Positions 35,545 through 44,700 of a DNA stretch of 64,000 nucleotides are shown piece after piece. This DNA comes from Lutibacter citreus (GTDB lineage Bacteria; Bacteroidota; Bacteroidia; Flavobacteriales; Flavobacteriaceae), in NCBI RefSeq assembly GCF_003260195.1, contig NZ_QEIH01000013.1, positions 50,992 through 114,991 on the forward strand. Direction: 5' to 3'. The first letter of the stretch is position 1; each line of letters begins with the position of its first letter. Under the pieces are notes generated by a model, which worked only from the letters and a program-made list of their open reading frames with translations, was not told the DNA's origin and made no database searches. Both the position numbers and the translations under genes were made by a program.

Positions 35545-36531
35545 TTACTTCTTATTCTTCTCTTCTTTAGCTTTTTGTCTTTCTAATTTTTTAAAATAAC
35601 CACGCGTTAAAAAATTATGTTTTAAGGCTTCTAAGTTTTCATTTAGTTTAATACTTCCCTTTTCCAAATTTTTCATAGTAGAATCTATTTTCTCAACAAA
35701 AGTACTGTCCTTTAAAAAATAGTTTATTGCTCCAGGTCCATTAGTAGCGTTTAATAAAACTTCTTTTATTTTTAATACAACAGTGTCAATACCTTCACTA
35801 GATTGCTCCAAATTTGTAATAATAGCTTTAAATTGAATGGCAGAAACGGTATCACTAAGTATCAATCCTGCTAAACTTTTATCATAATTAATTGCTGTAA
35901 TAATATTTTTAATTTCTTCCATGGATTTAGAAGCATTTAAGCTCATACTTTTTAAATTAGAACTGGTTTTTTTTAAATTTGAAGCCATTTCTTGATCGGT
36001 AATTAACAAACCTAATGTTCCCTTTCCTTGTGTTATAGATGAAGTAATTTTTAATAAATCTGAAACTAACAAAGCTGCATTTTCATTGGTACTGTTTAAT
36101 GTTGAAAGTATATCGGTAGTTGTAATTCTACTATAAGTTTTAATAGTATCTCCTGGTTTTAATTGAGTTGAAGCTTTATGATTAGGTACAATATTTATAA
36201 CCATACTACCTACCAAACCATCAGACCCTATTGCTGCAATAGCATTCTTTTTTATATGTTTTAAAATTTTATATTCTAAAATCATATCCACACATATAGC
36301 AGTGTCATTTTGCATTGTAATCCTTTTTACCGTACCAATATTAATACCTGAATACCTAACATTATTTCCCAGTTGCAATCCATTTACATTATTAAAAACA
36401 GCACTTACATTAAACGTTTTTCCAAAAATATTTTGCCTATTTCCTATAAAGTATAATATAGAAATTAAGAGTAATGTACCAATTACAATAAATAATCCTA
36501 AACTGATTTTTTGAGAATTTGACTTTTTCAT
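35545..36531 (-). CDS. mlaD: MlaD-like MCE-domain lipid transport protein
   Basis: The 328-residue protein has one N-terminal membrane anchor (about 10-28) and an MCE domain (about 38-120: FNVSAVFNNVNGLQLGNNVRYSGINIGTVKRI, GSDGLVGSMVINIVP). A long helical C-terminal region follows, with many Ser/Leu heptads ending KKLERQKAKEEK. MCE proteins form hexameric rings or tubes in the periplasm that shuttle phospholipids between membranes. It follows the ATPase gene by 8 bp and completes MlaE-MlaF-MlaD in one operon. MlaB and MlaC are not encoded here. Confidence 0.9.
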   Translation of the reverse strand: MKKSNSQKISLGLFIVIGTLLLISILYFIGNRQNIFGKTFNVSAVFNNVNGLQLGNNVRYSGINIGTVKRITMQNDTAICVDMILEYKILKHIKKNAIAAIGSDGLVGSMVINIVPNHKASTQLKPGDTIKTYSRITTTDILSTLNSTNENAALLVSDLLKITSSITQGKGTLGLLITDQEMASNLKKTSSNLKSMSLNASKSMEEIKNIITAINYDKSLAGLILSDTVSAIQFKAIITNLEQSSEGIDTVVLKIKEVLLNATNGPGAINYFLKDSTFVEKIDSTMKNLEKGSIKLNENLEALKHNFLTRGYFKKLERQKAKEEKNKK

Positions 36532-36539
36532 TTCTTTAA

Positions 36540-37280
36540 CTATTTAAAAAATGACTTAACTTTTTTATCTTTTGAATTTTCTAACTCCTTAAAAGTTCCC
36601 TCTACATAATTAGTACCGTCAATTAATAAGATCATTCTATTTGAAATTACTCTGGCACAATCAATATCGTGTGTAATTATTAGTGACGATGTGCTATATT
36701 TTTCTTGAATATCCCTCATTAATTGAATAATTTCTTTGGCCGTTATTGGGTCTAAACCTGTTGTTGGCTCATCATAAATCATGATTTTTGGTTTTAATAT
36801 TAACGTTCTAGCCAATGCAACACGTCTTTTCATTCCTCCTGAAAGTTCATCTGGCATTAAATCAATTGCTGAAAGAAGCCCAACACTCTCTAAACTTTCA
36901 ATAACCAATTCATCTTTATTTTCATACATTTCTTTATGATTACGTAGTGGGAATTCTAAATTTTCACGAACCGTCATAGAATCATATAAAGCACTTCCCT
37001 GAAATAAAAACCCAATTTTTGTTCGCAAAATATTTAAATCCGTTTGTTTTAATTTTGAAATATCTTTTCCCATTATATGAATTTCTCCACTATCTGCATA
37101 CATTAACCCAACTAAGCATTTTATCATAACAGATTTTCCTGAACCAGATTTACCCATAATCACTAAATTTTCTCCTTTATATAAATCCATTGAGAAATCA
37201 ATTAGCACATGATTATTATCAAAACTTTTATTTAAGTTTTTAATTTCTAAAACGGGCTTTATGTTTGTATCTTTTTTCAT
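36540..37280 (-). CDS. mlaF: MlaF-like ABC transporter ATPase
   Basis: A 246-residue ABC ATPase: Walker A GKSGSGKSV (about 38-46), Q-loop FLFQGSALYDSMTVRENL, signature LSGGMKRR, Walker B IMIYDEPTTGLDP and H-loop IITHD. The GLMYADSGEI and SGGMKRRVALART context is typical of MlaF/Ttg2A. It powers the phospholipid transporter formed with the neighbouring permease and MCE protein. It lies 2 bp downstream of mlaE, implying coupled translation. Confidence 0.93.
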   Translation of the reverse strand: MKKDTNIKPVLEIKNLNKSFDNNHVLIDFSMDLYKGENLVIMGKSGSGKSVMIKCLVGLMYADSGEIHIMGKDISKLKQTDLNILRTKIGFLFQGSALYDSMTVRENLEFPLRNHKEMYENKDELVIESLESVGLLSAIDLMPDELSGGMKRRVALARTLILKPKIMIYDEPTTGLDPITAKEIIQLMRDIQEKYSTSSLIITHDIDCARVISNRMILLIDGTNYVEGTFKELENSKDKKVKSFFK

Positions 37281-37282
37281 AA

Positions 37283-38065
37283 TTAAATTTCAAAAAATAT
37301 GTCTGAAACAAAAACAGCAATAAAATCAATAATAAATAATAACATTGATGAATAAACTACTGCTGAATTAGAAGCTTCACCTACTCCTACAGTTCCTTTT
37401 TTACAGTAAAAACCTTTAAAACAACCTACTAAGCCAATTGCAAATCCAAAGAAAAAAGATTTTATTGTGGCGGGTAAAACATCCGAAAATTTTAGCGCAT
37501 TCACTACTTTATTAAAATAGAGTAAAAATGAAACCTCTCCCTTTAAATATTCCACCAAGGCAGATCCAAATAATGCAATGGCATCTCCCAAAATAATTAA
37601 TAACGGTAACATAAGAGTAGCCGCTAAAACACGAGTAACAACTAAGTATTTAAATGGATTTGTGCCTGACACTTCCATAGCGTCAATTTGTTCAGTAACA
37701 CGCATAGAACCAAGCTCGGCTCCTATTCCTGAACTAATTTTACCGGCACAAATTAGCGCAATTATTATAGGCCCAATTTCTCGTACTATTGAAATGCTAA
37801 CCATAGATGGCATCCAAGCTTCAGCTCCAAATTCCATAAGAGTTGGACGAGATTGTAAGGTAAAAACCAATCCCAAAATAAACCCTGTAATACTAACCAA
37901 CAATATGGATTTATTTCCCATATTGTAACATTGCCTCATTAACTCTTTAAACTCAAATGGTTTTGTAAAAGCTTCTTTAAAAAAACGTAAAGCAAAGTAT
38001 ATGAGTTCTCCTATTTCAAGAAAAAAAGTTTTTATACCTTTTGATACTTTAAGTGAAATTGCCAT
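37283..38065 (-). CDS. mlaE: MlaE-like phospholipid ABC transporter permease
   Basis: A 260-residue permease with about five membrane segments and the MlaE family core: REIGPIIIALICAGKISSGIGAELGSMRVTEQIDAMEVSGTNPFKYLVVTRVLA. It is the membrane dimer of the MCE transporter. It is the first gene of the mla operon, 63 bp downstream of a TGAT-N4-ATCA palindrome that has a GATATTTG -7-like element near the class II distance on this strand, so lipid transport appears tied to the island's regulator. Confidence 0.93.
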   Translation of the reverse strand: MAISLKVSKGIKTFFLEIGELIYFALRFFKEAFTKPFEFKELMRQCYNMGNKSILLVSITGFILGLVFTLQSRPTLMEFGAEAWMPSMVSISIVREIGPIIIALICAGKISSGIGAELGSMRVTEQIDAMEVSGTNPFKYLVVTRVLAATLMLPLLIILGDAIALFGSALVEYLKGEVSFLLYFNKVVNALKFSDVLPATIKSFFFGFAIGLVGCFKGFYCKKGTVGVGEASNSAVVYSSMLLFIIDFIAVFVSDIFFEI

Positions 38066-38095
38066 AATTAGATATTTTAGTCAAGATTCACTCTT

Positions 38096-38139
38096 CAAAT
38101 ATCGCACTTTGTTCTACTATTCTCAAATGATATATATCA
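38096..38139 (-). promoter_or_regulatory. FNR-type box with -7 element for the mla operon
   Basis: TGATATATATCA at 38128-38139, identical to the box before the universal stress protein. GATATTTG runs from 38103 to 38096 on the minus strand, 30.5 bp from the centre (one base longer than the exact cases). The L,D-transpeptidase gene on the other strand has no matching -7 element. Confidence 0.6.
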
Positions 38140-38230
38140 GTTTAAAAAATCTTAGAAAGTGATTTTAGTTATTTGAAAAGAACTCAATTAAAAATAACTT
38201 TACTAAAAAGACAATTACAAATAGTTAATT

Positions 38231-39157
38231 ATGATACTCACATTAAAAATACTATTTAAAAACTTTGGAGTTATTGCACTTCTAATTGGTGTTTGTTCTT
38301 TAAATAAAATGAATAAAAGTTATGATATCTCTATAATAAAATCTAATAGTGATTCTTTAAAAACAGTATTAATTACCAAAAATATTAAAGTAAAAAATTA
38401 TTTTAATTTTATTGATTCTATTGTTAATTCACATAACAAAACAGCTAATTACAAATTAACGGAACATTTATTAGTGCGTTATAACCCTTGGATTATTGAT
38501 TCATTAGTACAAACTGATTATTATAAAATGAAACAGAAAGATTCATTTACTTACAATCAAAAAGAATTGATTGCCTTAAAAAAGGGAACTAAAATTAGAA
38601 TACCTGATTCAATAGCAACAGTTAACCTTTTAAACAAATTTGCTAAAACAAAAATAGACATTAATATTCCCGAATTTAAATTAAGAATTTTTGAAGATAC
38701 TCTTTGTAAATATGAATTTAGTGTAAGAGTTGGCCGTAACGAAAAAAAATATTTAAAAATGGGAGATAGAATTACCGATTTAAGAACTATAAGAGGGAAA
38801 GGAAAAATTGTAAAACATATTCGCAACCCTAGTTATTATAATCCTACAAATGGTCATAAATATTACCTAACTACACGAGATGATTTAAAAATCACAAAAA
38901 TGCCTCAAATACCATATATTGAAACTGAAATTAACGGTATTCGTAATGGCCAAATGATACATCCAACAACTAACCCCATAACATTAGGGAAAGCATACTC
39001 TAATGGCTGTATTGGAGCTTCGGAAGGTAATATTTGGATAATTTATTATTATGCAGAAATTGGAACAACAGTAAATATTAGATACGATTTAAATTGTGTA
39101 AATGATAAAGGTGAAAATATAAAACTTAAAAATATTTATAATTATAAAAAAAATTAA
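38231..39157 (+). CDS. L,D-transpeptidase (YkuD domain)
   Basis: The 308-residue protein has an N-terminal signal or anchor (about 9-26), a mostly helical spacer and a C-terminal YkuD domain from about 155. The catalytic motif reads MIHPTTNPITLGKAYSNGCIGAS: the HP and SNGC cores are intact, while the residue after CI, often Arg, is Gly. Such enzymes form 3-3 cross-links in peptidoglycan or attach proteins to it. It is divergent from the mla operon and shares its intergenic FNR-type box. A bidirectional terminator follows. Confidence 0.88.
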   Translation: MILTLKILFKNFGVIALLIGVCSLNKMNKSYDISIIKSNSDSLKTVLITKNIKVKNYFNFIDSIVNSHNKTANYKLTEHLLVRYNPWIIDSLVQTDYYKMKQKDSFTYNQKELIALKKGTKIRIPDSIATVNLLNKFAKTKIDINIPEFKLRIFEDTLCKYEFSVRVGRNEKKYLKMGDRITDLRTIRGKGKIVKHIRNPSYYNPTNGHKYYLTTRDDLKITKMPQIPYIETEINGIRNGQMIHPTTNPITLGKAYSNGCIGASEGNIWIIYYYAEIGTTVNIRYDLNCVNDKGENIKLKNIYNYKKN

Positions 39158-39168
39158 CACTTAAAGTT

Positions 39169-39206
39169 AAAAAAAGAAGTTCCTGTAAACAAGAACTTCT
39201 TTTTTA
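39169..39206. terminator. bidirectional terminator
   Basis: A 14-bp stem (39169-39182 with 39193-39206) that has A-rich and T-rich outer ends, so it serves both the L,D-transpeptidase gene and the convergent secreted-protein gene. Confidence 0.85.
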
Positions 39207-39219
39207 TTTATAAGAACAT

Positions 39220-39732
39220 CTAAATAATATTTCCTTCATTATCTGTAAATACTTTAATACGTTTTCCGTTATTTTCTAAGATAATTTTGAATGTTTTCGT
39301 GATTTTACCTGAATCATCATAATTTGCTAAATAAACATTATTTGTTATACTCCAGTTAGGATAAGTTTCTCCTATTAAATTAAGAGTTTCTCTAGGTATT
39401 TTGACTCCTCTATACTTTTCAGTTGTTTTTAAAATATCACCATTTTTATTATAAACTGCTAATATTTTCCCTTGAGGTATAAAAAATGAAATTGCAAAAG
39501 TATCATATTCTTCATTATAATATTTCGAATTTATCAAATCAAAACTTGCTGCTTTTTGTTCTAAAACAGAAACAGGAAATGAAGTTTTCTCCACACCTAA
39601 TTCAGATAGATATTTATAATTTAAAGCAGTTATTACTACCTCAGATAATTCTTCATCTCTTGTTATTACTTGTGCTTGTGTTTGGATGGCAAATCCAAAA
39701 ATAATTAAGCCTATAATTAATTTTTTCATCAC
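39220..39732 (-). CDS. secreted PepSY-like protein
   Basis: A 170-residue protein with a signal peptide (about 1-20, cleavage after TQAQ). The C-terminal half (RGVKIPRETLNLIGETYPNWSITNNVYLANYDDSGKITKTFKIILENNGKRIKVFTDNEGNII) has the beta-strand pattern of PepSY-like/putative beta-lactamase-inhibitor-like periplasmic proteins in Bacteroidota. Function unknown. An FNR-type palindrome lies 109 bp upstream, but no well-placed -7 box was found on this strand. Confidence 0.7.
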   Translation of the reverse strand: MMKKLIIGLIIFGFAIQTQAQVITRDEELSEVVITALNYKYLSELGVEKTSFPVSVLEQKAASFDLINSKYYNEEYDTFAISFFIPQGKILAVYNKNGDILKTTEKYRGVKIPRETLNLIGETYPNWSITNNVYLANYDDSGKITKTFKIILENNGKRIKVFTDNEGNII

Positions 39733-39840
39733 TTTATATTTATTAATTAATAATTGAAGTAATATTAAATACTTCCCTTTTCATAATTAAAGATATAGTA
39801 GATAATTTCAATAAAAAATGAATTTAATCAGTTATACTTA

Positions 39841-39852
39841 TGATACTTATCA
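39841..39852. promoter_or_regulatory. FNR-type palindrome TGATACTTATCA
   Basis: Perfect TGAT-N4-ATCA in the divergent gap between the PepSY-like gene and the DUF2953-GerW pair. No -7 element is seen at the class II distance. Confidence 0.5.
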
Positions 39853-39919
39853 AGCTCTCTAATAATAACTTAAAGAAAAAAAACTTTCTCAAAATAATTA
39901 AAAATAATATCAGCCGTTT

Positions 39920-39963
39920 TGATCGATATCATTGACAAATTTCATTAAATATTGTTACTTCAA
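39920..39963 (+). promoter_or_regulatory. FNR-type box with weak -7 element for the DUF2953-GerW pair
   Basis: TGATCGATATCA at 39920-39931, flanked TTGAT...ATCATT. TACTTCAA at 39956-39963 begins 30.5 bp from the centre, a weak match to TAnnTTTG. The start codon is at 39980. Confidence 0.55.
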
Positions 39964-39979
39964 GGTAAATAAATAAGTT

Positions 39980-40480
39980 ATGGTTTTAACAAGTTTTTTA
40001 ATATTGATTTTACTGGTTATTATTTATTTATTAATAATACCAATTATTCTATTTATTGATACCAATACAAATCAATATTACATTCAATTAAAAGGTTTTG
40101 CAAAAGCAAGTATTGAATCCAGAAAAATTGAATTCTTAAGAGTAAAACTCAACATTCTTTTTATGACATTTTATTTTTATCCAATACAATACAAACAATC
40201 TAAAAAAAAGAATTTAAATGAGAAAAAATTAACACATAAACGATTCTCAAATTTCAAGAGAATAATGCGCCTATTAAAATCATTTAAAGTGAAGAAATTT
40301 TTAATAAATATAGATACTGGAGATCCTATTTTAAATGCAAAATTATATCCAATATTTTCATTATTAAATATTTCTAAAGGAAACTTTAATGTGAATTTTA
40401 AAAATATAAATCAATTGACTCTGCATTTAGAAAACAGACCCATTGATATTATAAAATCATATATTAATCTAAAAAAATAA
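39980..40480 (+). CDS. DUF2953-like membrane-anchored protein (YtfI-like)
   Basis: The 166-residue protein has a strong N-terminal membrane segment (about 3-28) and then a beta-rich domain (IQLKGFAKASIESRKIEFLRVKLNILFMTFYFYPI) with a basic linker and a KKFLINIDTGDPILNAKLYPIFSLLN segment. This is the outline of DUF2953 proteins. In Bacillus ytfI (DUF2953) sits beside ytfJ/gerW, and here too the next gene, 5 bp downstream, is a GerW homologue, which strengthens the call. Function unknown. Confidence 0.7.
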   Translation: MVLTSFLILILLVIIYLLIIPIILFIDTNTNQYYIQLKGFAKASIESRKIEFLRVKLNILFMTFYFYPIQYKQSKKKNLNEKKLTHKRFSNFKRIMRLLKSFKVKKFLINIDTGDPILNAKLYPIFSLLNISKGNFNVNFKNINQLTLHLENRPIDIIKSYINLKK

Positions 40481-40485
40481 TAATT

Positions 40486-40857
40486 ATGGAATTACATTTT
40501 GACGAATTATTGAAACAAATTACGGACTTCATTAAAACTGAAGCGAAAACAGAAACTGTTGTTGGTAAAGCATTTGATTTAGGAGAATTTAAGTGTGTAC
40601 CAGTAATTAAAGTAGGATTAGGATTTGGATCTGGTGGAGGAGAAGGTTTTGAAAAAAAAGACCTTAAAGGTGAAGGTATGGGAGCTGGAGCTGGTGTAGG
40701 AATCGAGCCAATTGGATTTTTAGTAACTAAAGATGATGAAATCTCATTTCTTGAAGCTGGTAAAACTCATGGATTAGCTGCTTTATTTGAAAAAGTTCCG
40801 GATCTTATTGAAAACCTAGCCAAAGCTAGAATGACTCAAGAAGAGGAACCTGTTTAA
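40486..40857 (+). CDS. GerW/YtfJ-family protein
   Basis: A 123-residue protein matching the GerW (YtfJ) family: VVGKAFDLGEFKCVPVIKVGLGFGSGGGEGF, a Gly-rich GAGAGVGIEPIGFLVTK and a C-terminal LFEKVPDLIENLAKA. In Bacillus the protein affects spore germination, yet the family is widespread in non-spore-formers. The FNR-type box upstream of this pair suggests it is part of the stress regulon here. A terminator follows at 40895-40935. Confidence 0.9.
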   Translation: MELHFDELLKQITDFIKTEAKTETVVGKAFDLGEFKCVPVIKVGLGFGSGGGEGFEKKDLKGEGMGAGAGVGIEPIGFLVTKDDEISFLEAGKTHGLAALFEKVPDLIENLAKARMTQEEEPV

Positions 40858-40894
40858 AACACAATCCTTTTTTTGTTAATCACTAATTAAAAAG

Positions 40895-40940
40895 TAACCT
40901 CTTTATTTTAATTAAATTTTAAAAGAAAGAGGTTATTTTT
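40895..40940 (+). terminator. terminator after the GerW gene
   Basis: TAACCTCTTT at 40895-40904 pairs with AAAGAGGTTA at 40926-40935, followed by five T. An A/T-rich inner stem can extend it. Confidence 0.75.
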
Positions 40941-41203
40941 ATTATTAACCTTAAAATTTAAAAATAACCTAAACCTTTATAAAAATTACATCTTACTTTA
41001 AAACTCTTTTCCTGCTCACAGATTAAGGCATATACAGTTTAAATTATAATTATTACATTTTTAATTATCAACAAAACCAATGCAATAAACACACTTATTT
41101 AAGTAATTTTAAAAGGATTATCTATTTTAAAAGATTACAACAAACTGTTCTCCTTATAATTTGTTAAAAAAAGTTAAAATTATTTAGAATCATTCAATTT
41201 TTC

Positions 41204-41211
41204 TACCTTTG
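41204..41211 (+). promoter_or_regulatory. -7 box of the copper operon, very close to the start codon
   Basis: TACCTTTG is a perfect TAnnTTTG box, 8 bp before the ATG at 41220, with TTTA 18 bp upstream as a weak -33 element. Transcription would begin at or a few bases before the start codon, so the mRNA may be leaderless. Confidence 0.6.
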
Positions 41212-41219
41212 TAAGAATT

Positions 41220-41633
41220 ATGAAGCAGGTATTCCATAAAATAGTCGCATTCTTAATGGCTTTTGTAGTGTTATTCTCTACAATGTCATTTACTATTGAT
41301 ATGCATTATTGTGGCGATACTTTAGTTGATTCATCTATTTTTCACAAAGCAGAAACTTGTGGAATGGAAATGGAAAAGTCTTCTGAAAAAGACTGTTCAA
41401 TTTCTAAGAAAAATTGTTGTAGCAATGAACAATTAAATGTTGAAGGAACAAATGAATTACAAAATTCAATAGATACTATTTCTTTTGAACAACAGCTATT
41501 TATTTCATCATTTATTTATACCTACATTAACCTTTTTGAAGGTTTAAAAGCCAATACATCTTCTTTTGAAACTTATAGGCCACCACTCGTTAATAAGCTA
41601 ATCTTTAAGCTAGACGAGACTTATTTAATTTGA
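41220..41633 (+). CDS. HYC_CC_PP-family membrane-anchored protein
   Basis: The 137-residue protein begins with a hydrophobic signal or anchor (about 8-27), then MHYCGDTLVD and a Cys-rich segment (CGMEMEKSSEKDCSISKKNCCSNEQ) before a late ETYRPPLV. The HYC, CC and PP motifs define a Bacteroidota family routinely found at the head of copper/silver efflux operons, probably binding metal in the periplasm. If the mRNA is leaderless the ATG at 41220 is used; an alternative is Met13. Confidence 0.85.
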   Translation: MKQVFHKIVAFLMAFVVLFSTMSFTIDMHYCGDTLVDSSIFHKAETCGMEMEKSSEKDCSISKKNCCSNEQLNVEGTNELQNSIDTISFEQQLFISSFIYTYINLFEGLKANTSSFETYRPPLVNKLIFKLDETYLI

Positions 41634-41655
41634 TTTTTAAACAATAGATTGTGAT

Positions 41656-41682
41656 ATCCTATAATAGTAATATTATAAGGAT
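41656..41682 (+). repeat. hairpin between the HYC_CC_PP gene and cusA
   Basis: ATCCTATAATA pairs with TATTATAAGGAT around a GTAA loop, with one bulged A. It has no T tract, so it may be an mRNA processing or stabilising hairpin in the 109-bp gap. Confidence 0.4.
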
Positions 41683-41742
41683 AATTTGTTGTATTCGGTG
41701 TTTTTTCAACACTACTTTCTAACTATTTAATAATCAAAACTA

Positions 41743-44700
41743 ATGCTAAATAAAAGCATAAAATTCTTAATAGAACATAAATTCATTTCAGTTTTACTAC
41801 TCGTCCTTTTTGTAAGTTGGGGAATTGTAAATGCCCCTTTTAATTGGAATACTGGATTTTTACCAAGTAACCCTGTTGCTGTAGATGCAATACCTGATAT
41901 AGGCGAAAACCAACAAATTGTATTCACCAAATGGGATGGACGTTCGCCACAAGATATTGAAGACCAAATTACATATCCCTTAACCTCTTCCCTATTAGGA
42001 ATTCCAGGGGTAAAAACCATTCGTAGTTCTTCTATGTTCGGCTTCTCAAGTATCTATATTATTTTTGAAGAAGACATTGAATTTTACTGGAGTAGAAGTC
42101 GTATTCTCGAGAAATTAAATTCATTACCAAGTAATTTATTACCAGATGGAATAAACCCTACTTTAGGTCCAGATGCAACAGGATTAGGTCAGATATATTG
42201 GTACACATTAGAAGGTCGTGATGAAAGCGGAAATGTGACTGGTGGTTGGGATTTACAAGAATTAAGAAGTGTTCAAGATTTCTATGTAAAATATGGGTTA
42301 TCATCTGCCAGCGGTGTTTCTGAAGTTGCTTCTATTGGAGGTTATGTACAAGAATATCAAATTGATGTAAATCCAGAATTAATGCGTCAGTATAATATTG
42401 GATTAAACCAAGTTGTAAAAGCAGTTAAGGAAAGCAACAAAGACATTGGCGCACAAACTTTAGAAATCAATAAAGTGGAATATTTAGTACGTGGATTAGG
42501 CTATGTTAAATCCGTTGAAGATATTAAAAACGCTGTTGTGACTTCCCAAAATTTTACTCCCATTAAAATTAAAGATATTGCAAAAGTATCTTTAGGCCCT
42601 GCAGCCCGACGTGGATTACTAGATAAAGAAGGTGCTGAAGTTGTTGGTGGTGTTGTAATTGCAAGATATGGCGCCAACCCAATGAAAGTGATCACCAATT
42701 TAAAAACAAAAATAGAAGAACTTAAAGGCGGACTGCCTTATAAAATATTGGCTAACGGGAGAACCTCTCAGCTAACTATCGTTCCTTTTTACGATCGTTC
42801 AGAACTTATTGTAGAAACCTTAGACACTCTTAGTGAAGCACTAACCTTAGAAATTTTAATCACAATTTTAGTAATTATTGTTATGGTCTTTAATTTAAGA
42901 GCCTCCATTTTAATTTCCGGATTGTTACCTGTAGCTGTGTTAATGGTTTTTATTGCTATGAAACTATTTAATGTAGACGCTAATATTGTGGCACTTTCTG
43001 GTATTGCAATTGCTATTGGAACAATGGTAGATGTTGGCGTTATACTTGCAGAAAATATGATTCGGCATTTAGATGAAAAAAGACTACAATTAAAAGAAGA
43101 TGGCACACCTTTTACAACTAATGAAATTGTATACAATGCAACTGCCGAAGTTTCAGGTGCTATTTTAACTGCGGTTTTAACTACAATTATAAGTTTTGTA
43201 CCTGTTTTTACCATGATTGGTGCCGAAGGTAAACTATTTAGACCTTTAGCCTTTACAAAAACAATGGCGTTATCCGCATCTTTGGTAATTGCCTTATTTA
43301 TAATTCCACCATTTGCAGCGTATTTATTCCGTAAAACAATACTTAAAAATTCATTTAAACATATTATTAATGGCACTTTAATAGTTGCCGGGTTTGTAAT
43401 TATAATAAATGGTTATTGGTTAGGAATCATTTTAACTGCTTTAGGAATTACTGGTTTACTAGGAGTTTTAGGGAAATTAAATAAGAAGAAAGTAAATTTA
43501 ATAAACATCATTATTTCTTCAGTGGCTATTGTTTTCCTTCTTGCTGAATATTGGAGACCTTTGGGTTTTAATCGTAGTATATCAATCAACCTTGTTTTTG
43601 TAACTATTATTTGCTTTATAATTTTAGGACTCTTTTCAATTTTCAGAAAATATTATGGCCAAATTTTAAAATGGGCTTTAGCTAACAAACTATTGTTTTT
43701 AATGATTCCAATAACTGTTCTTATTTCTGGTGTAGTCATTATGAAAAACACAGGAAAAGAATTTATGCCTTCTTTAAATGAAGGTTCTTTTTTACTTATG
43801 CCAACCTCATTACCACATGCAGGTGTAGAAGAAAACAAACGCATATTACAGCAATTAGATATGGCTGTTGCTAGTATTCCCGAAGTTGAAACTGTAGTTG
43901 GAAAAGCTGGTAGAACAGCTTCAGCTTTAGATCCTGCACCTTTATCTATGTATGAAAATATGATTCAGTATAAATCTGAATACATGCGTAATTCTGAAGG
44001 AAAAAGACAACGTTATAAAGTAAATGATGATGGCTTGTTTGAGTTGAATGATGGACGCTTTATTGTAAATCCGAATAATGCAGAAAATGACATCTTAAAA
44101 ACTTCAATTCCGCACAGTACAGGCTCCATCAAAAGGTCTCAATTAATTGAAGACAACAATGGTGAATTCTTCCGTAACTGGCGGCCAGAAATTAAGAATC
44201 CTAATGATATTTGGAAGGAAATAATAAAAGTTAGCAAATTACCAGGAATTACCTCCGCACCAAAATTACAACCTATAGAAACAAGATTAATAATGCTCCA
44301 AACTGGTATGAGAGCACCAATGGGAATAAAAGTTAAAGGACAAGATTTAAAACAAATTGAAGCATTTGGATTAGAGCTAGAGAGCCTTTTAAAAAAAGTG
44401 GAAGGTGTTAAAATAGAAGCAGTTTTTGCAGATAGAATTGTTGGTAAACCGTATTTGCTAATTGATATTGATAGAGAGAAAATAGCACATTATGGAATTT
44501 CTATAGAAGATGTTCAAAGTGTGTTAAAAGTAGCAATTGGTGGTATGCCTTTAACGCAAACTGTTGAAGGAAGAGAACGTTATGCGGTTCGTGTACGTTA
44601 CCCAAGAGAATTACGTGGCAATCCTGAAAACATAAAAGACATCTATATTCCCGTAGAAAAAGGAAGCCCTGTGCCTTTAAGTGAATTGGCCACTATTCGT

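Larger units (their letters stand above)
40858..41219. other. 362-bp gap: terminator, then promoter of the copper operon
   Basis: Contains the terminator at 40895-40940 and, at the right end, the TACCTTTG promoter for the copper operon. Nothing else stands out in the roughly 260 bp between them. Confidence 0.5.

Noticed and set aside
38231..39157. Loss of activity of the L,D-transpeptidase because Arg after the catalytic Cys motif is Gly
   Set aside because: The catalytic His and Cys are present and variation at this place occurs in the family, so inactivity is not supported.
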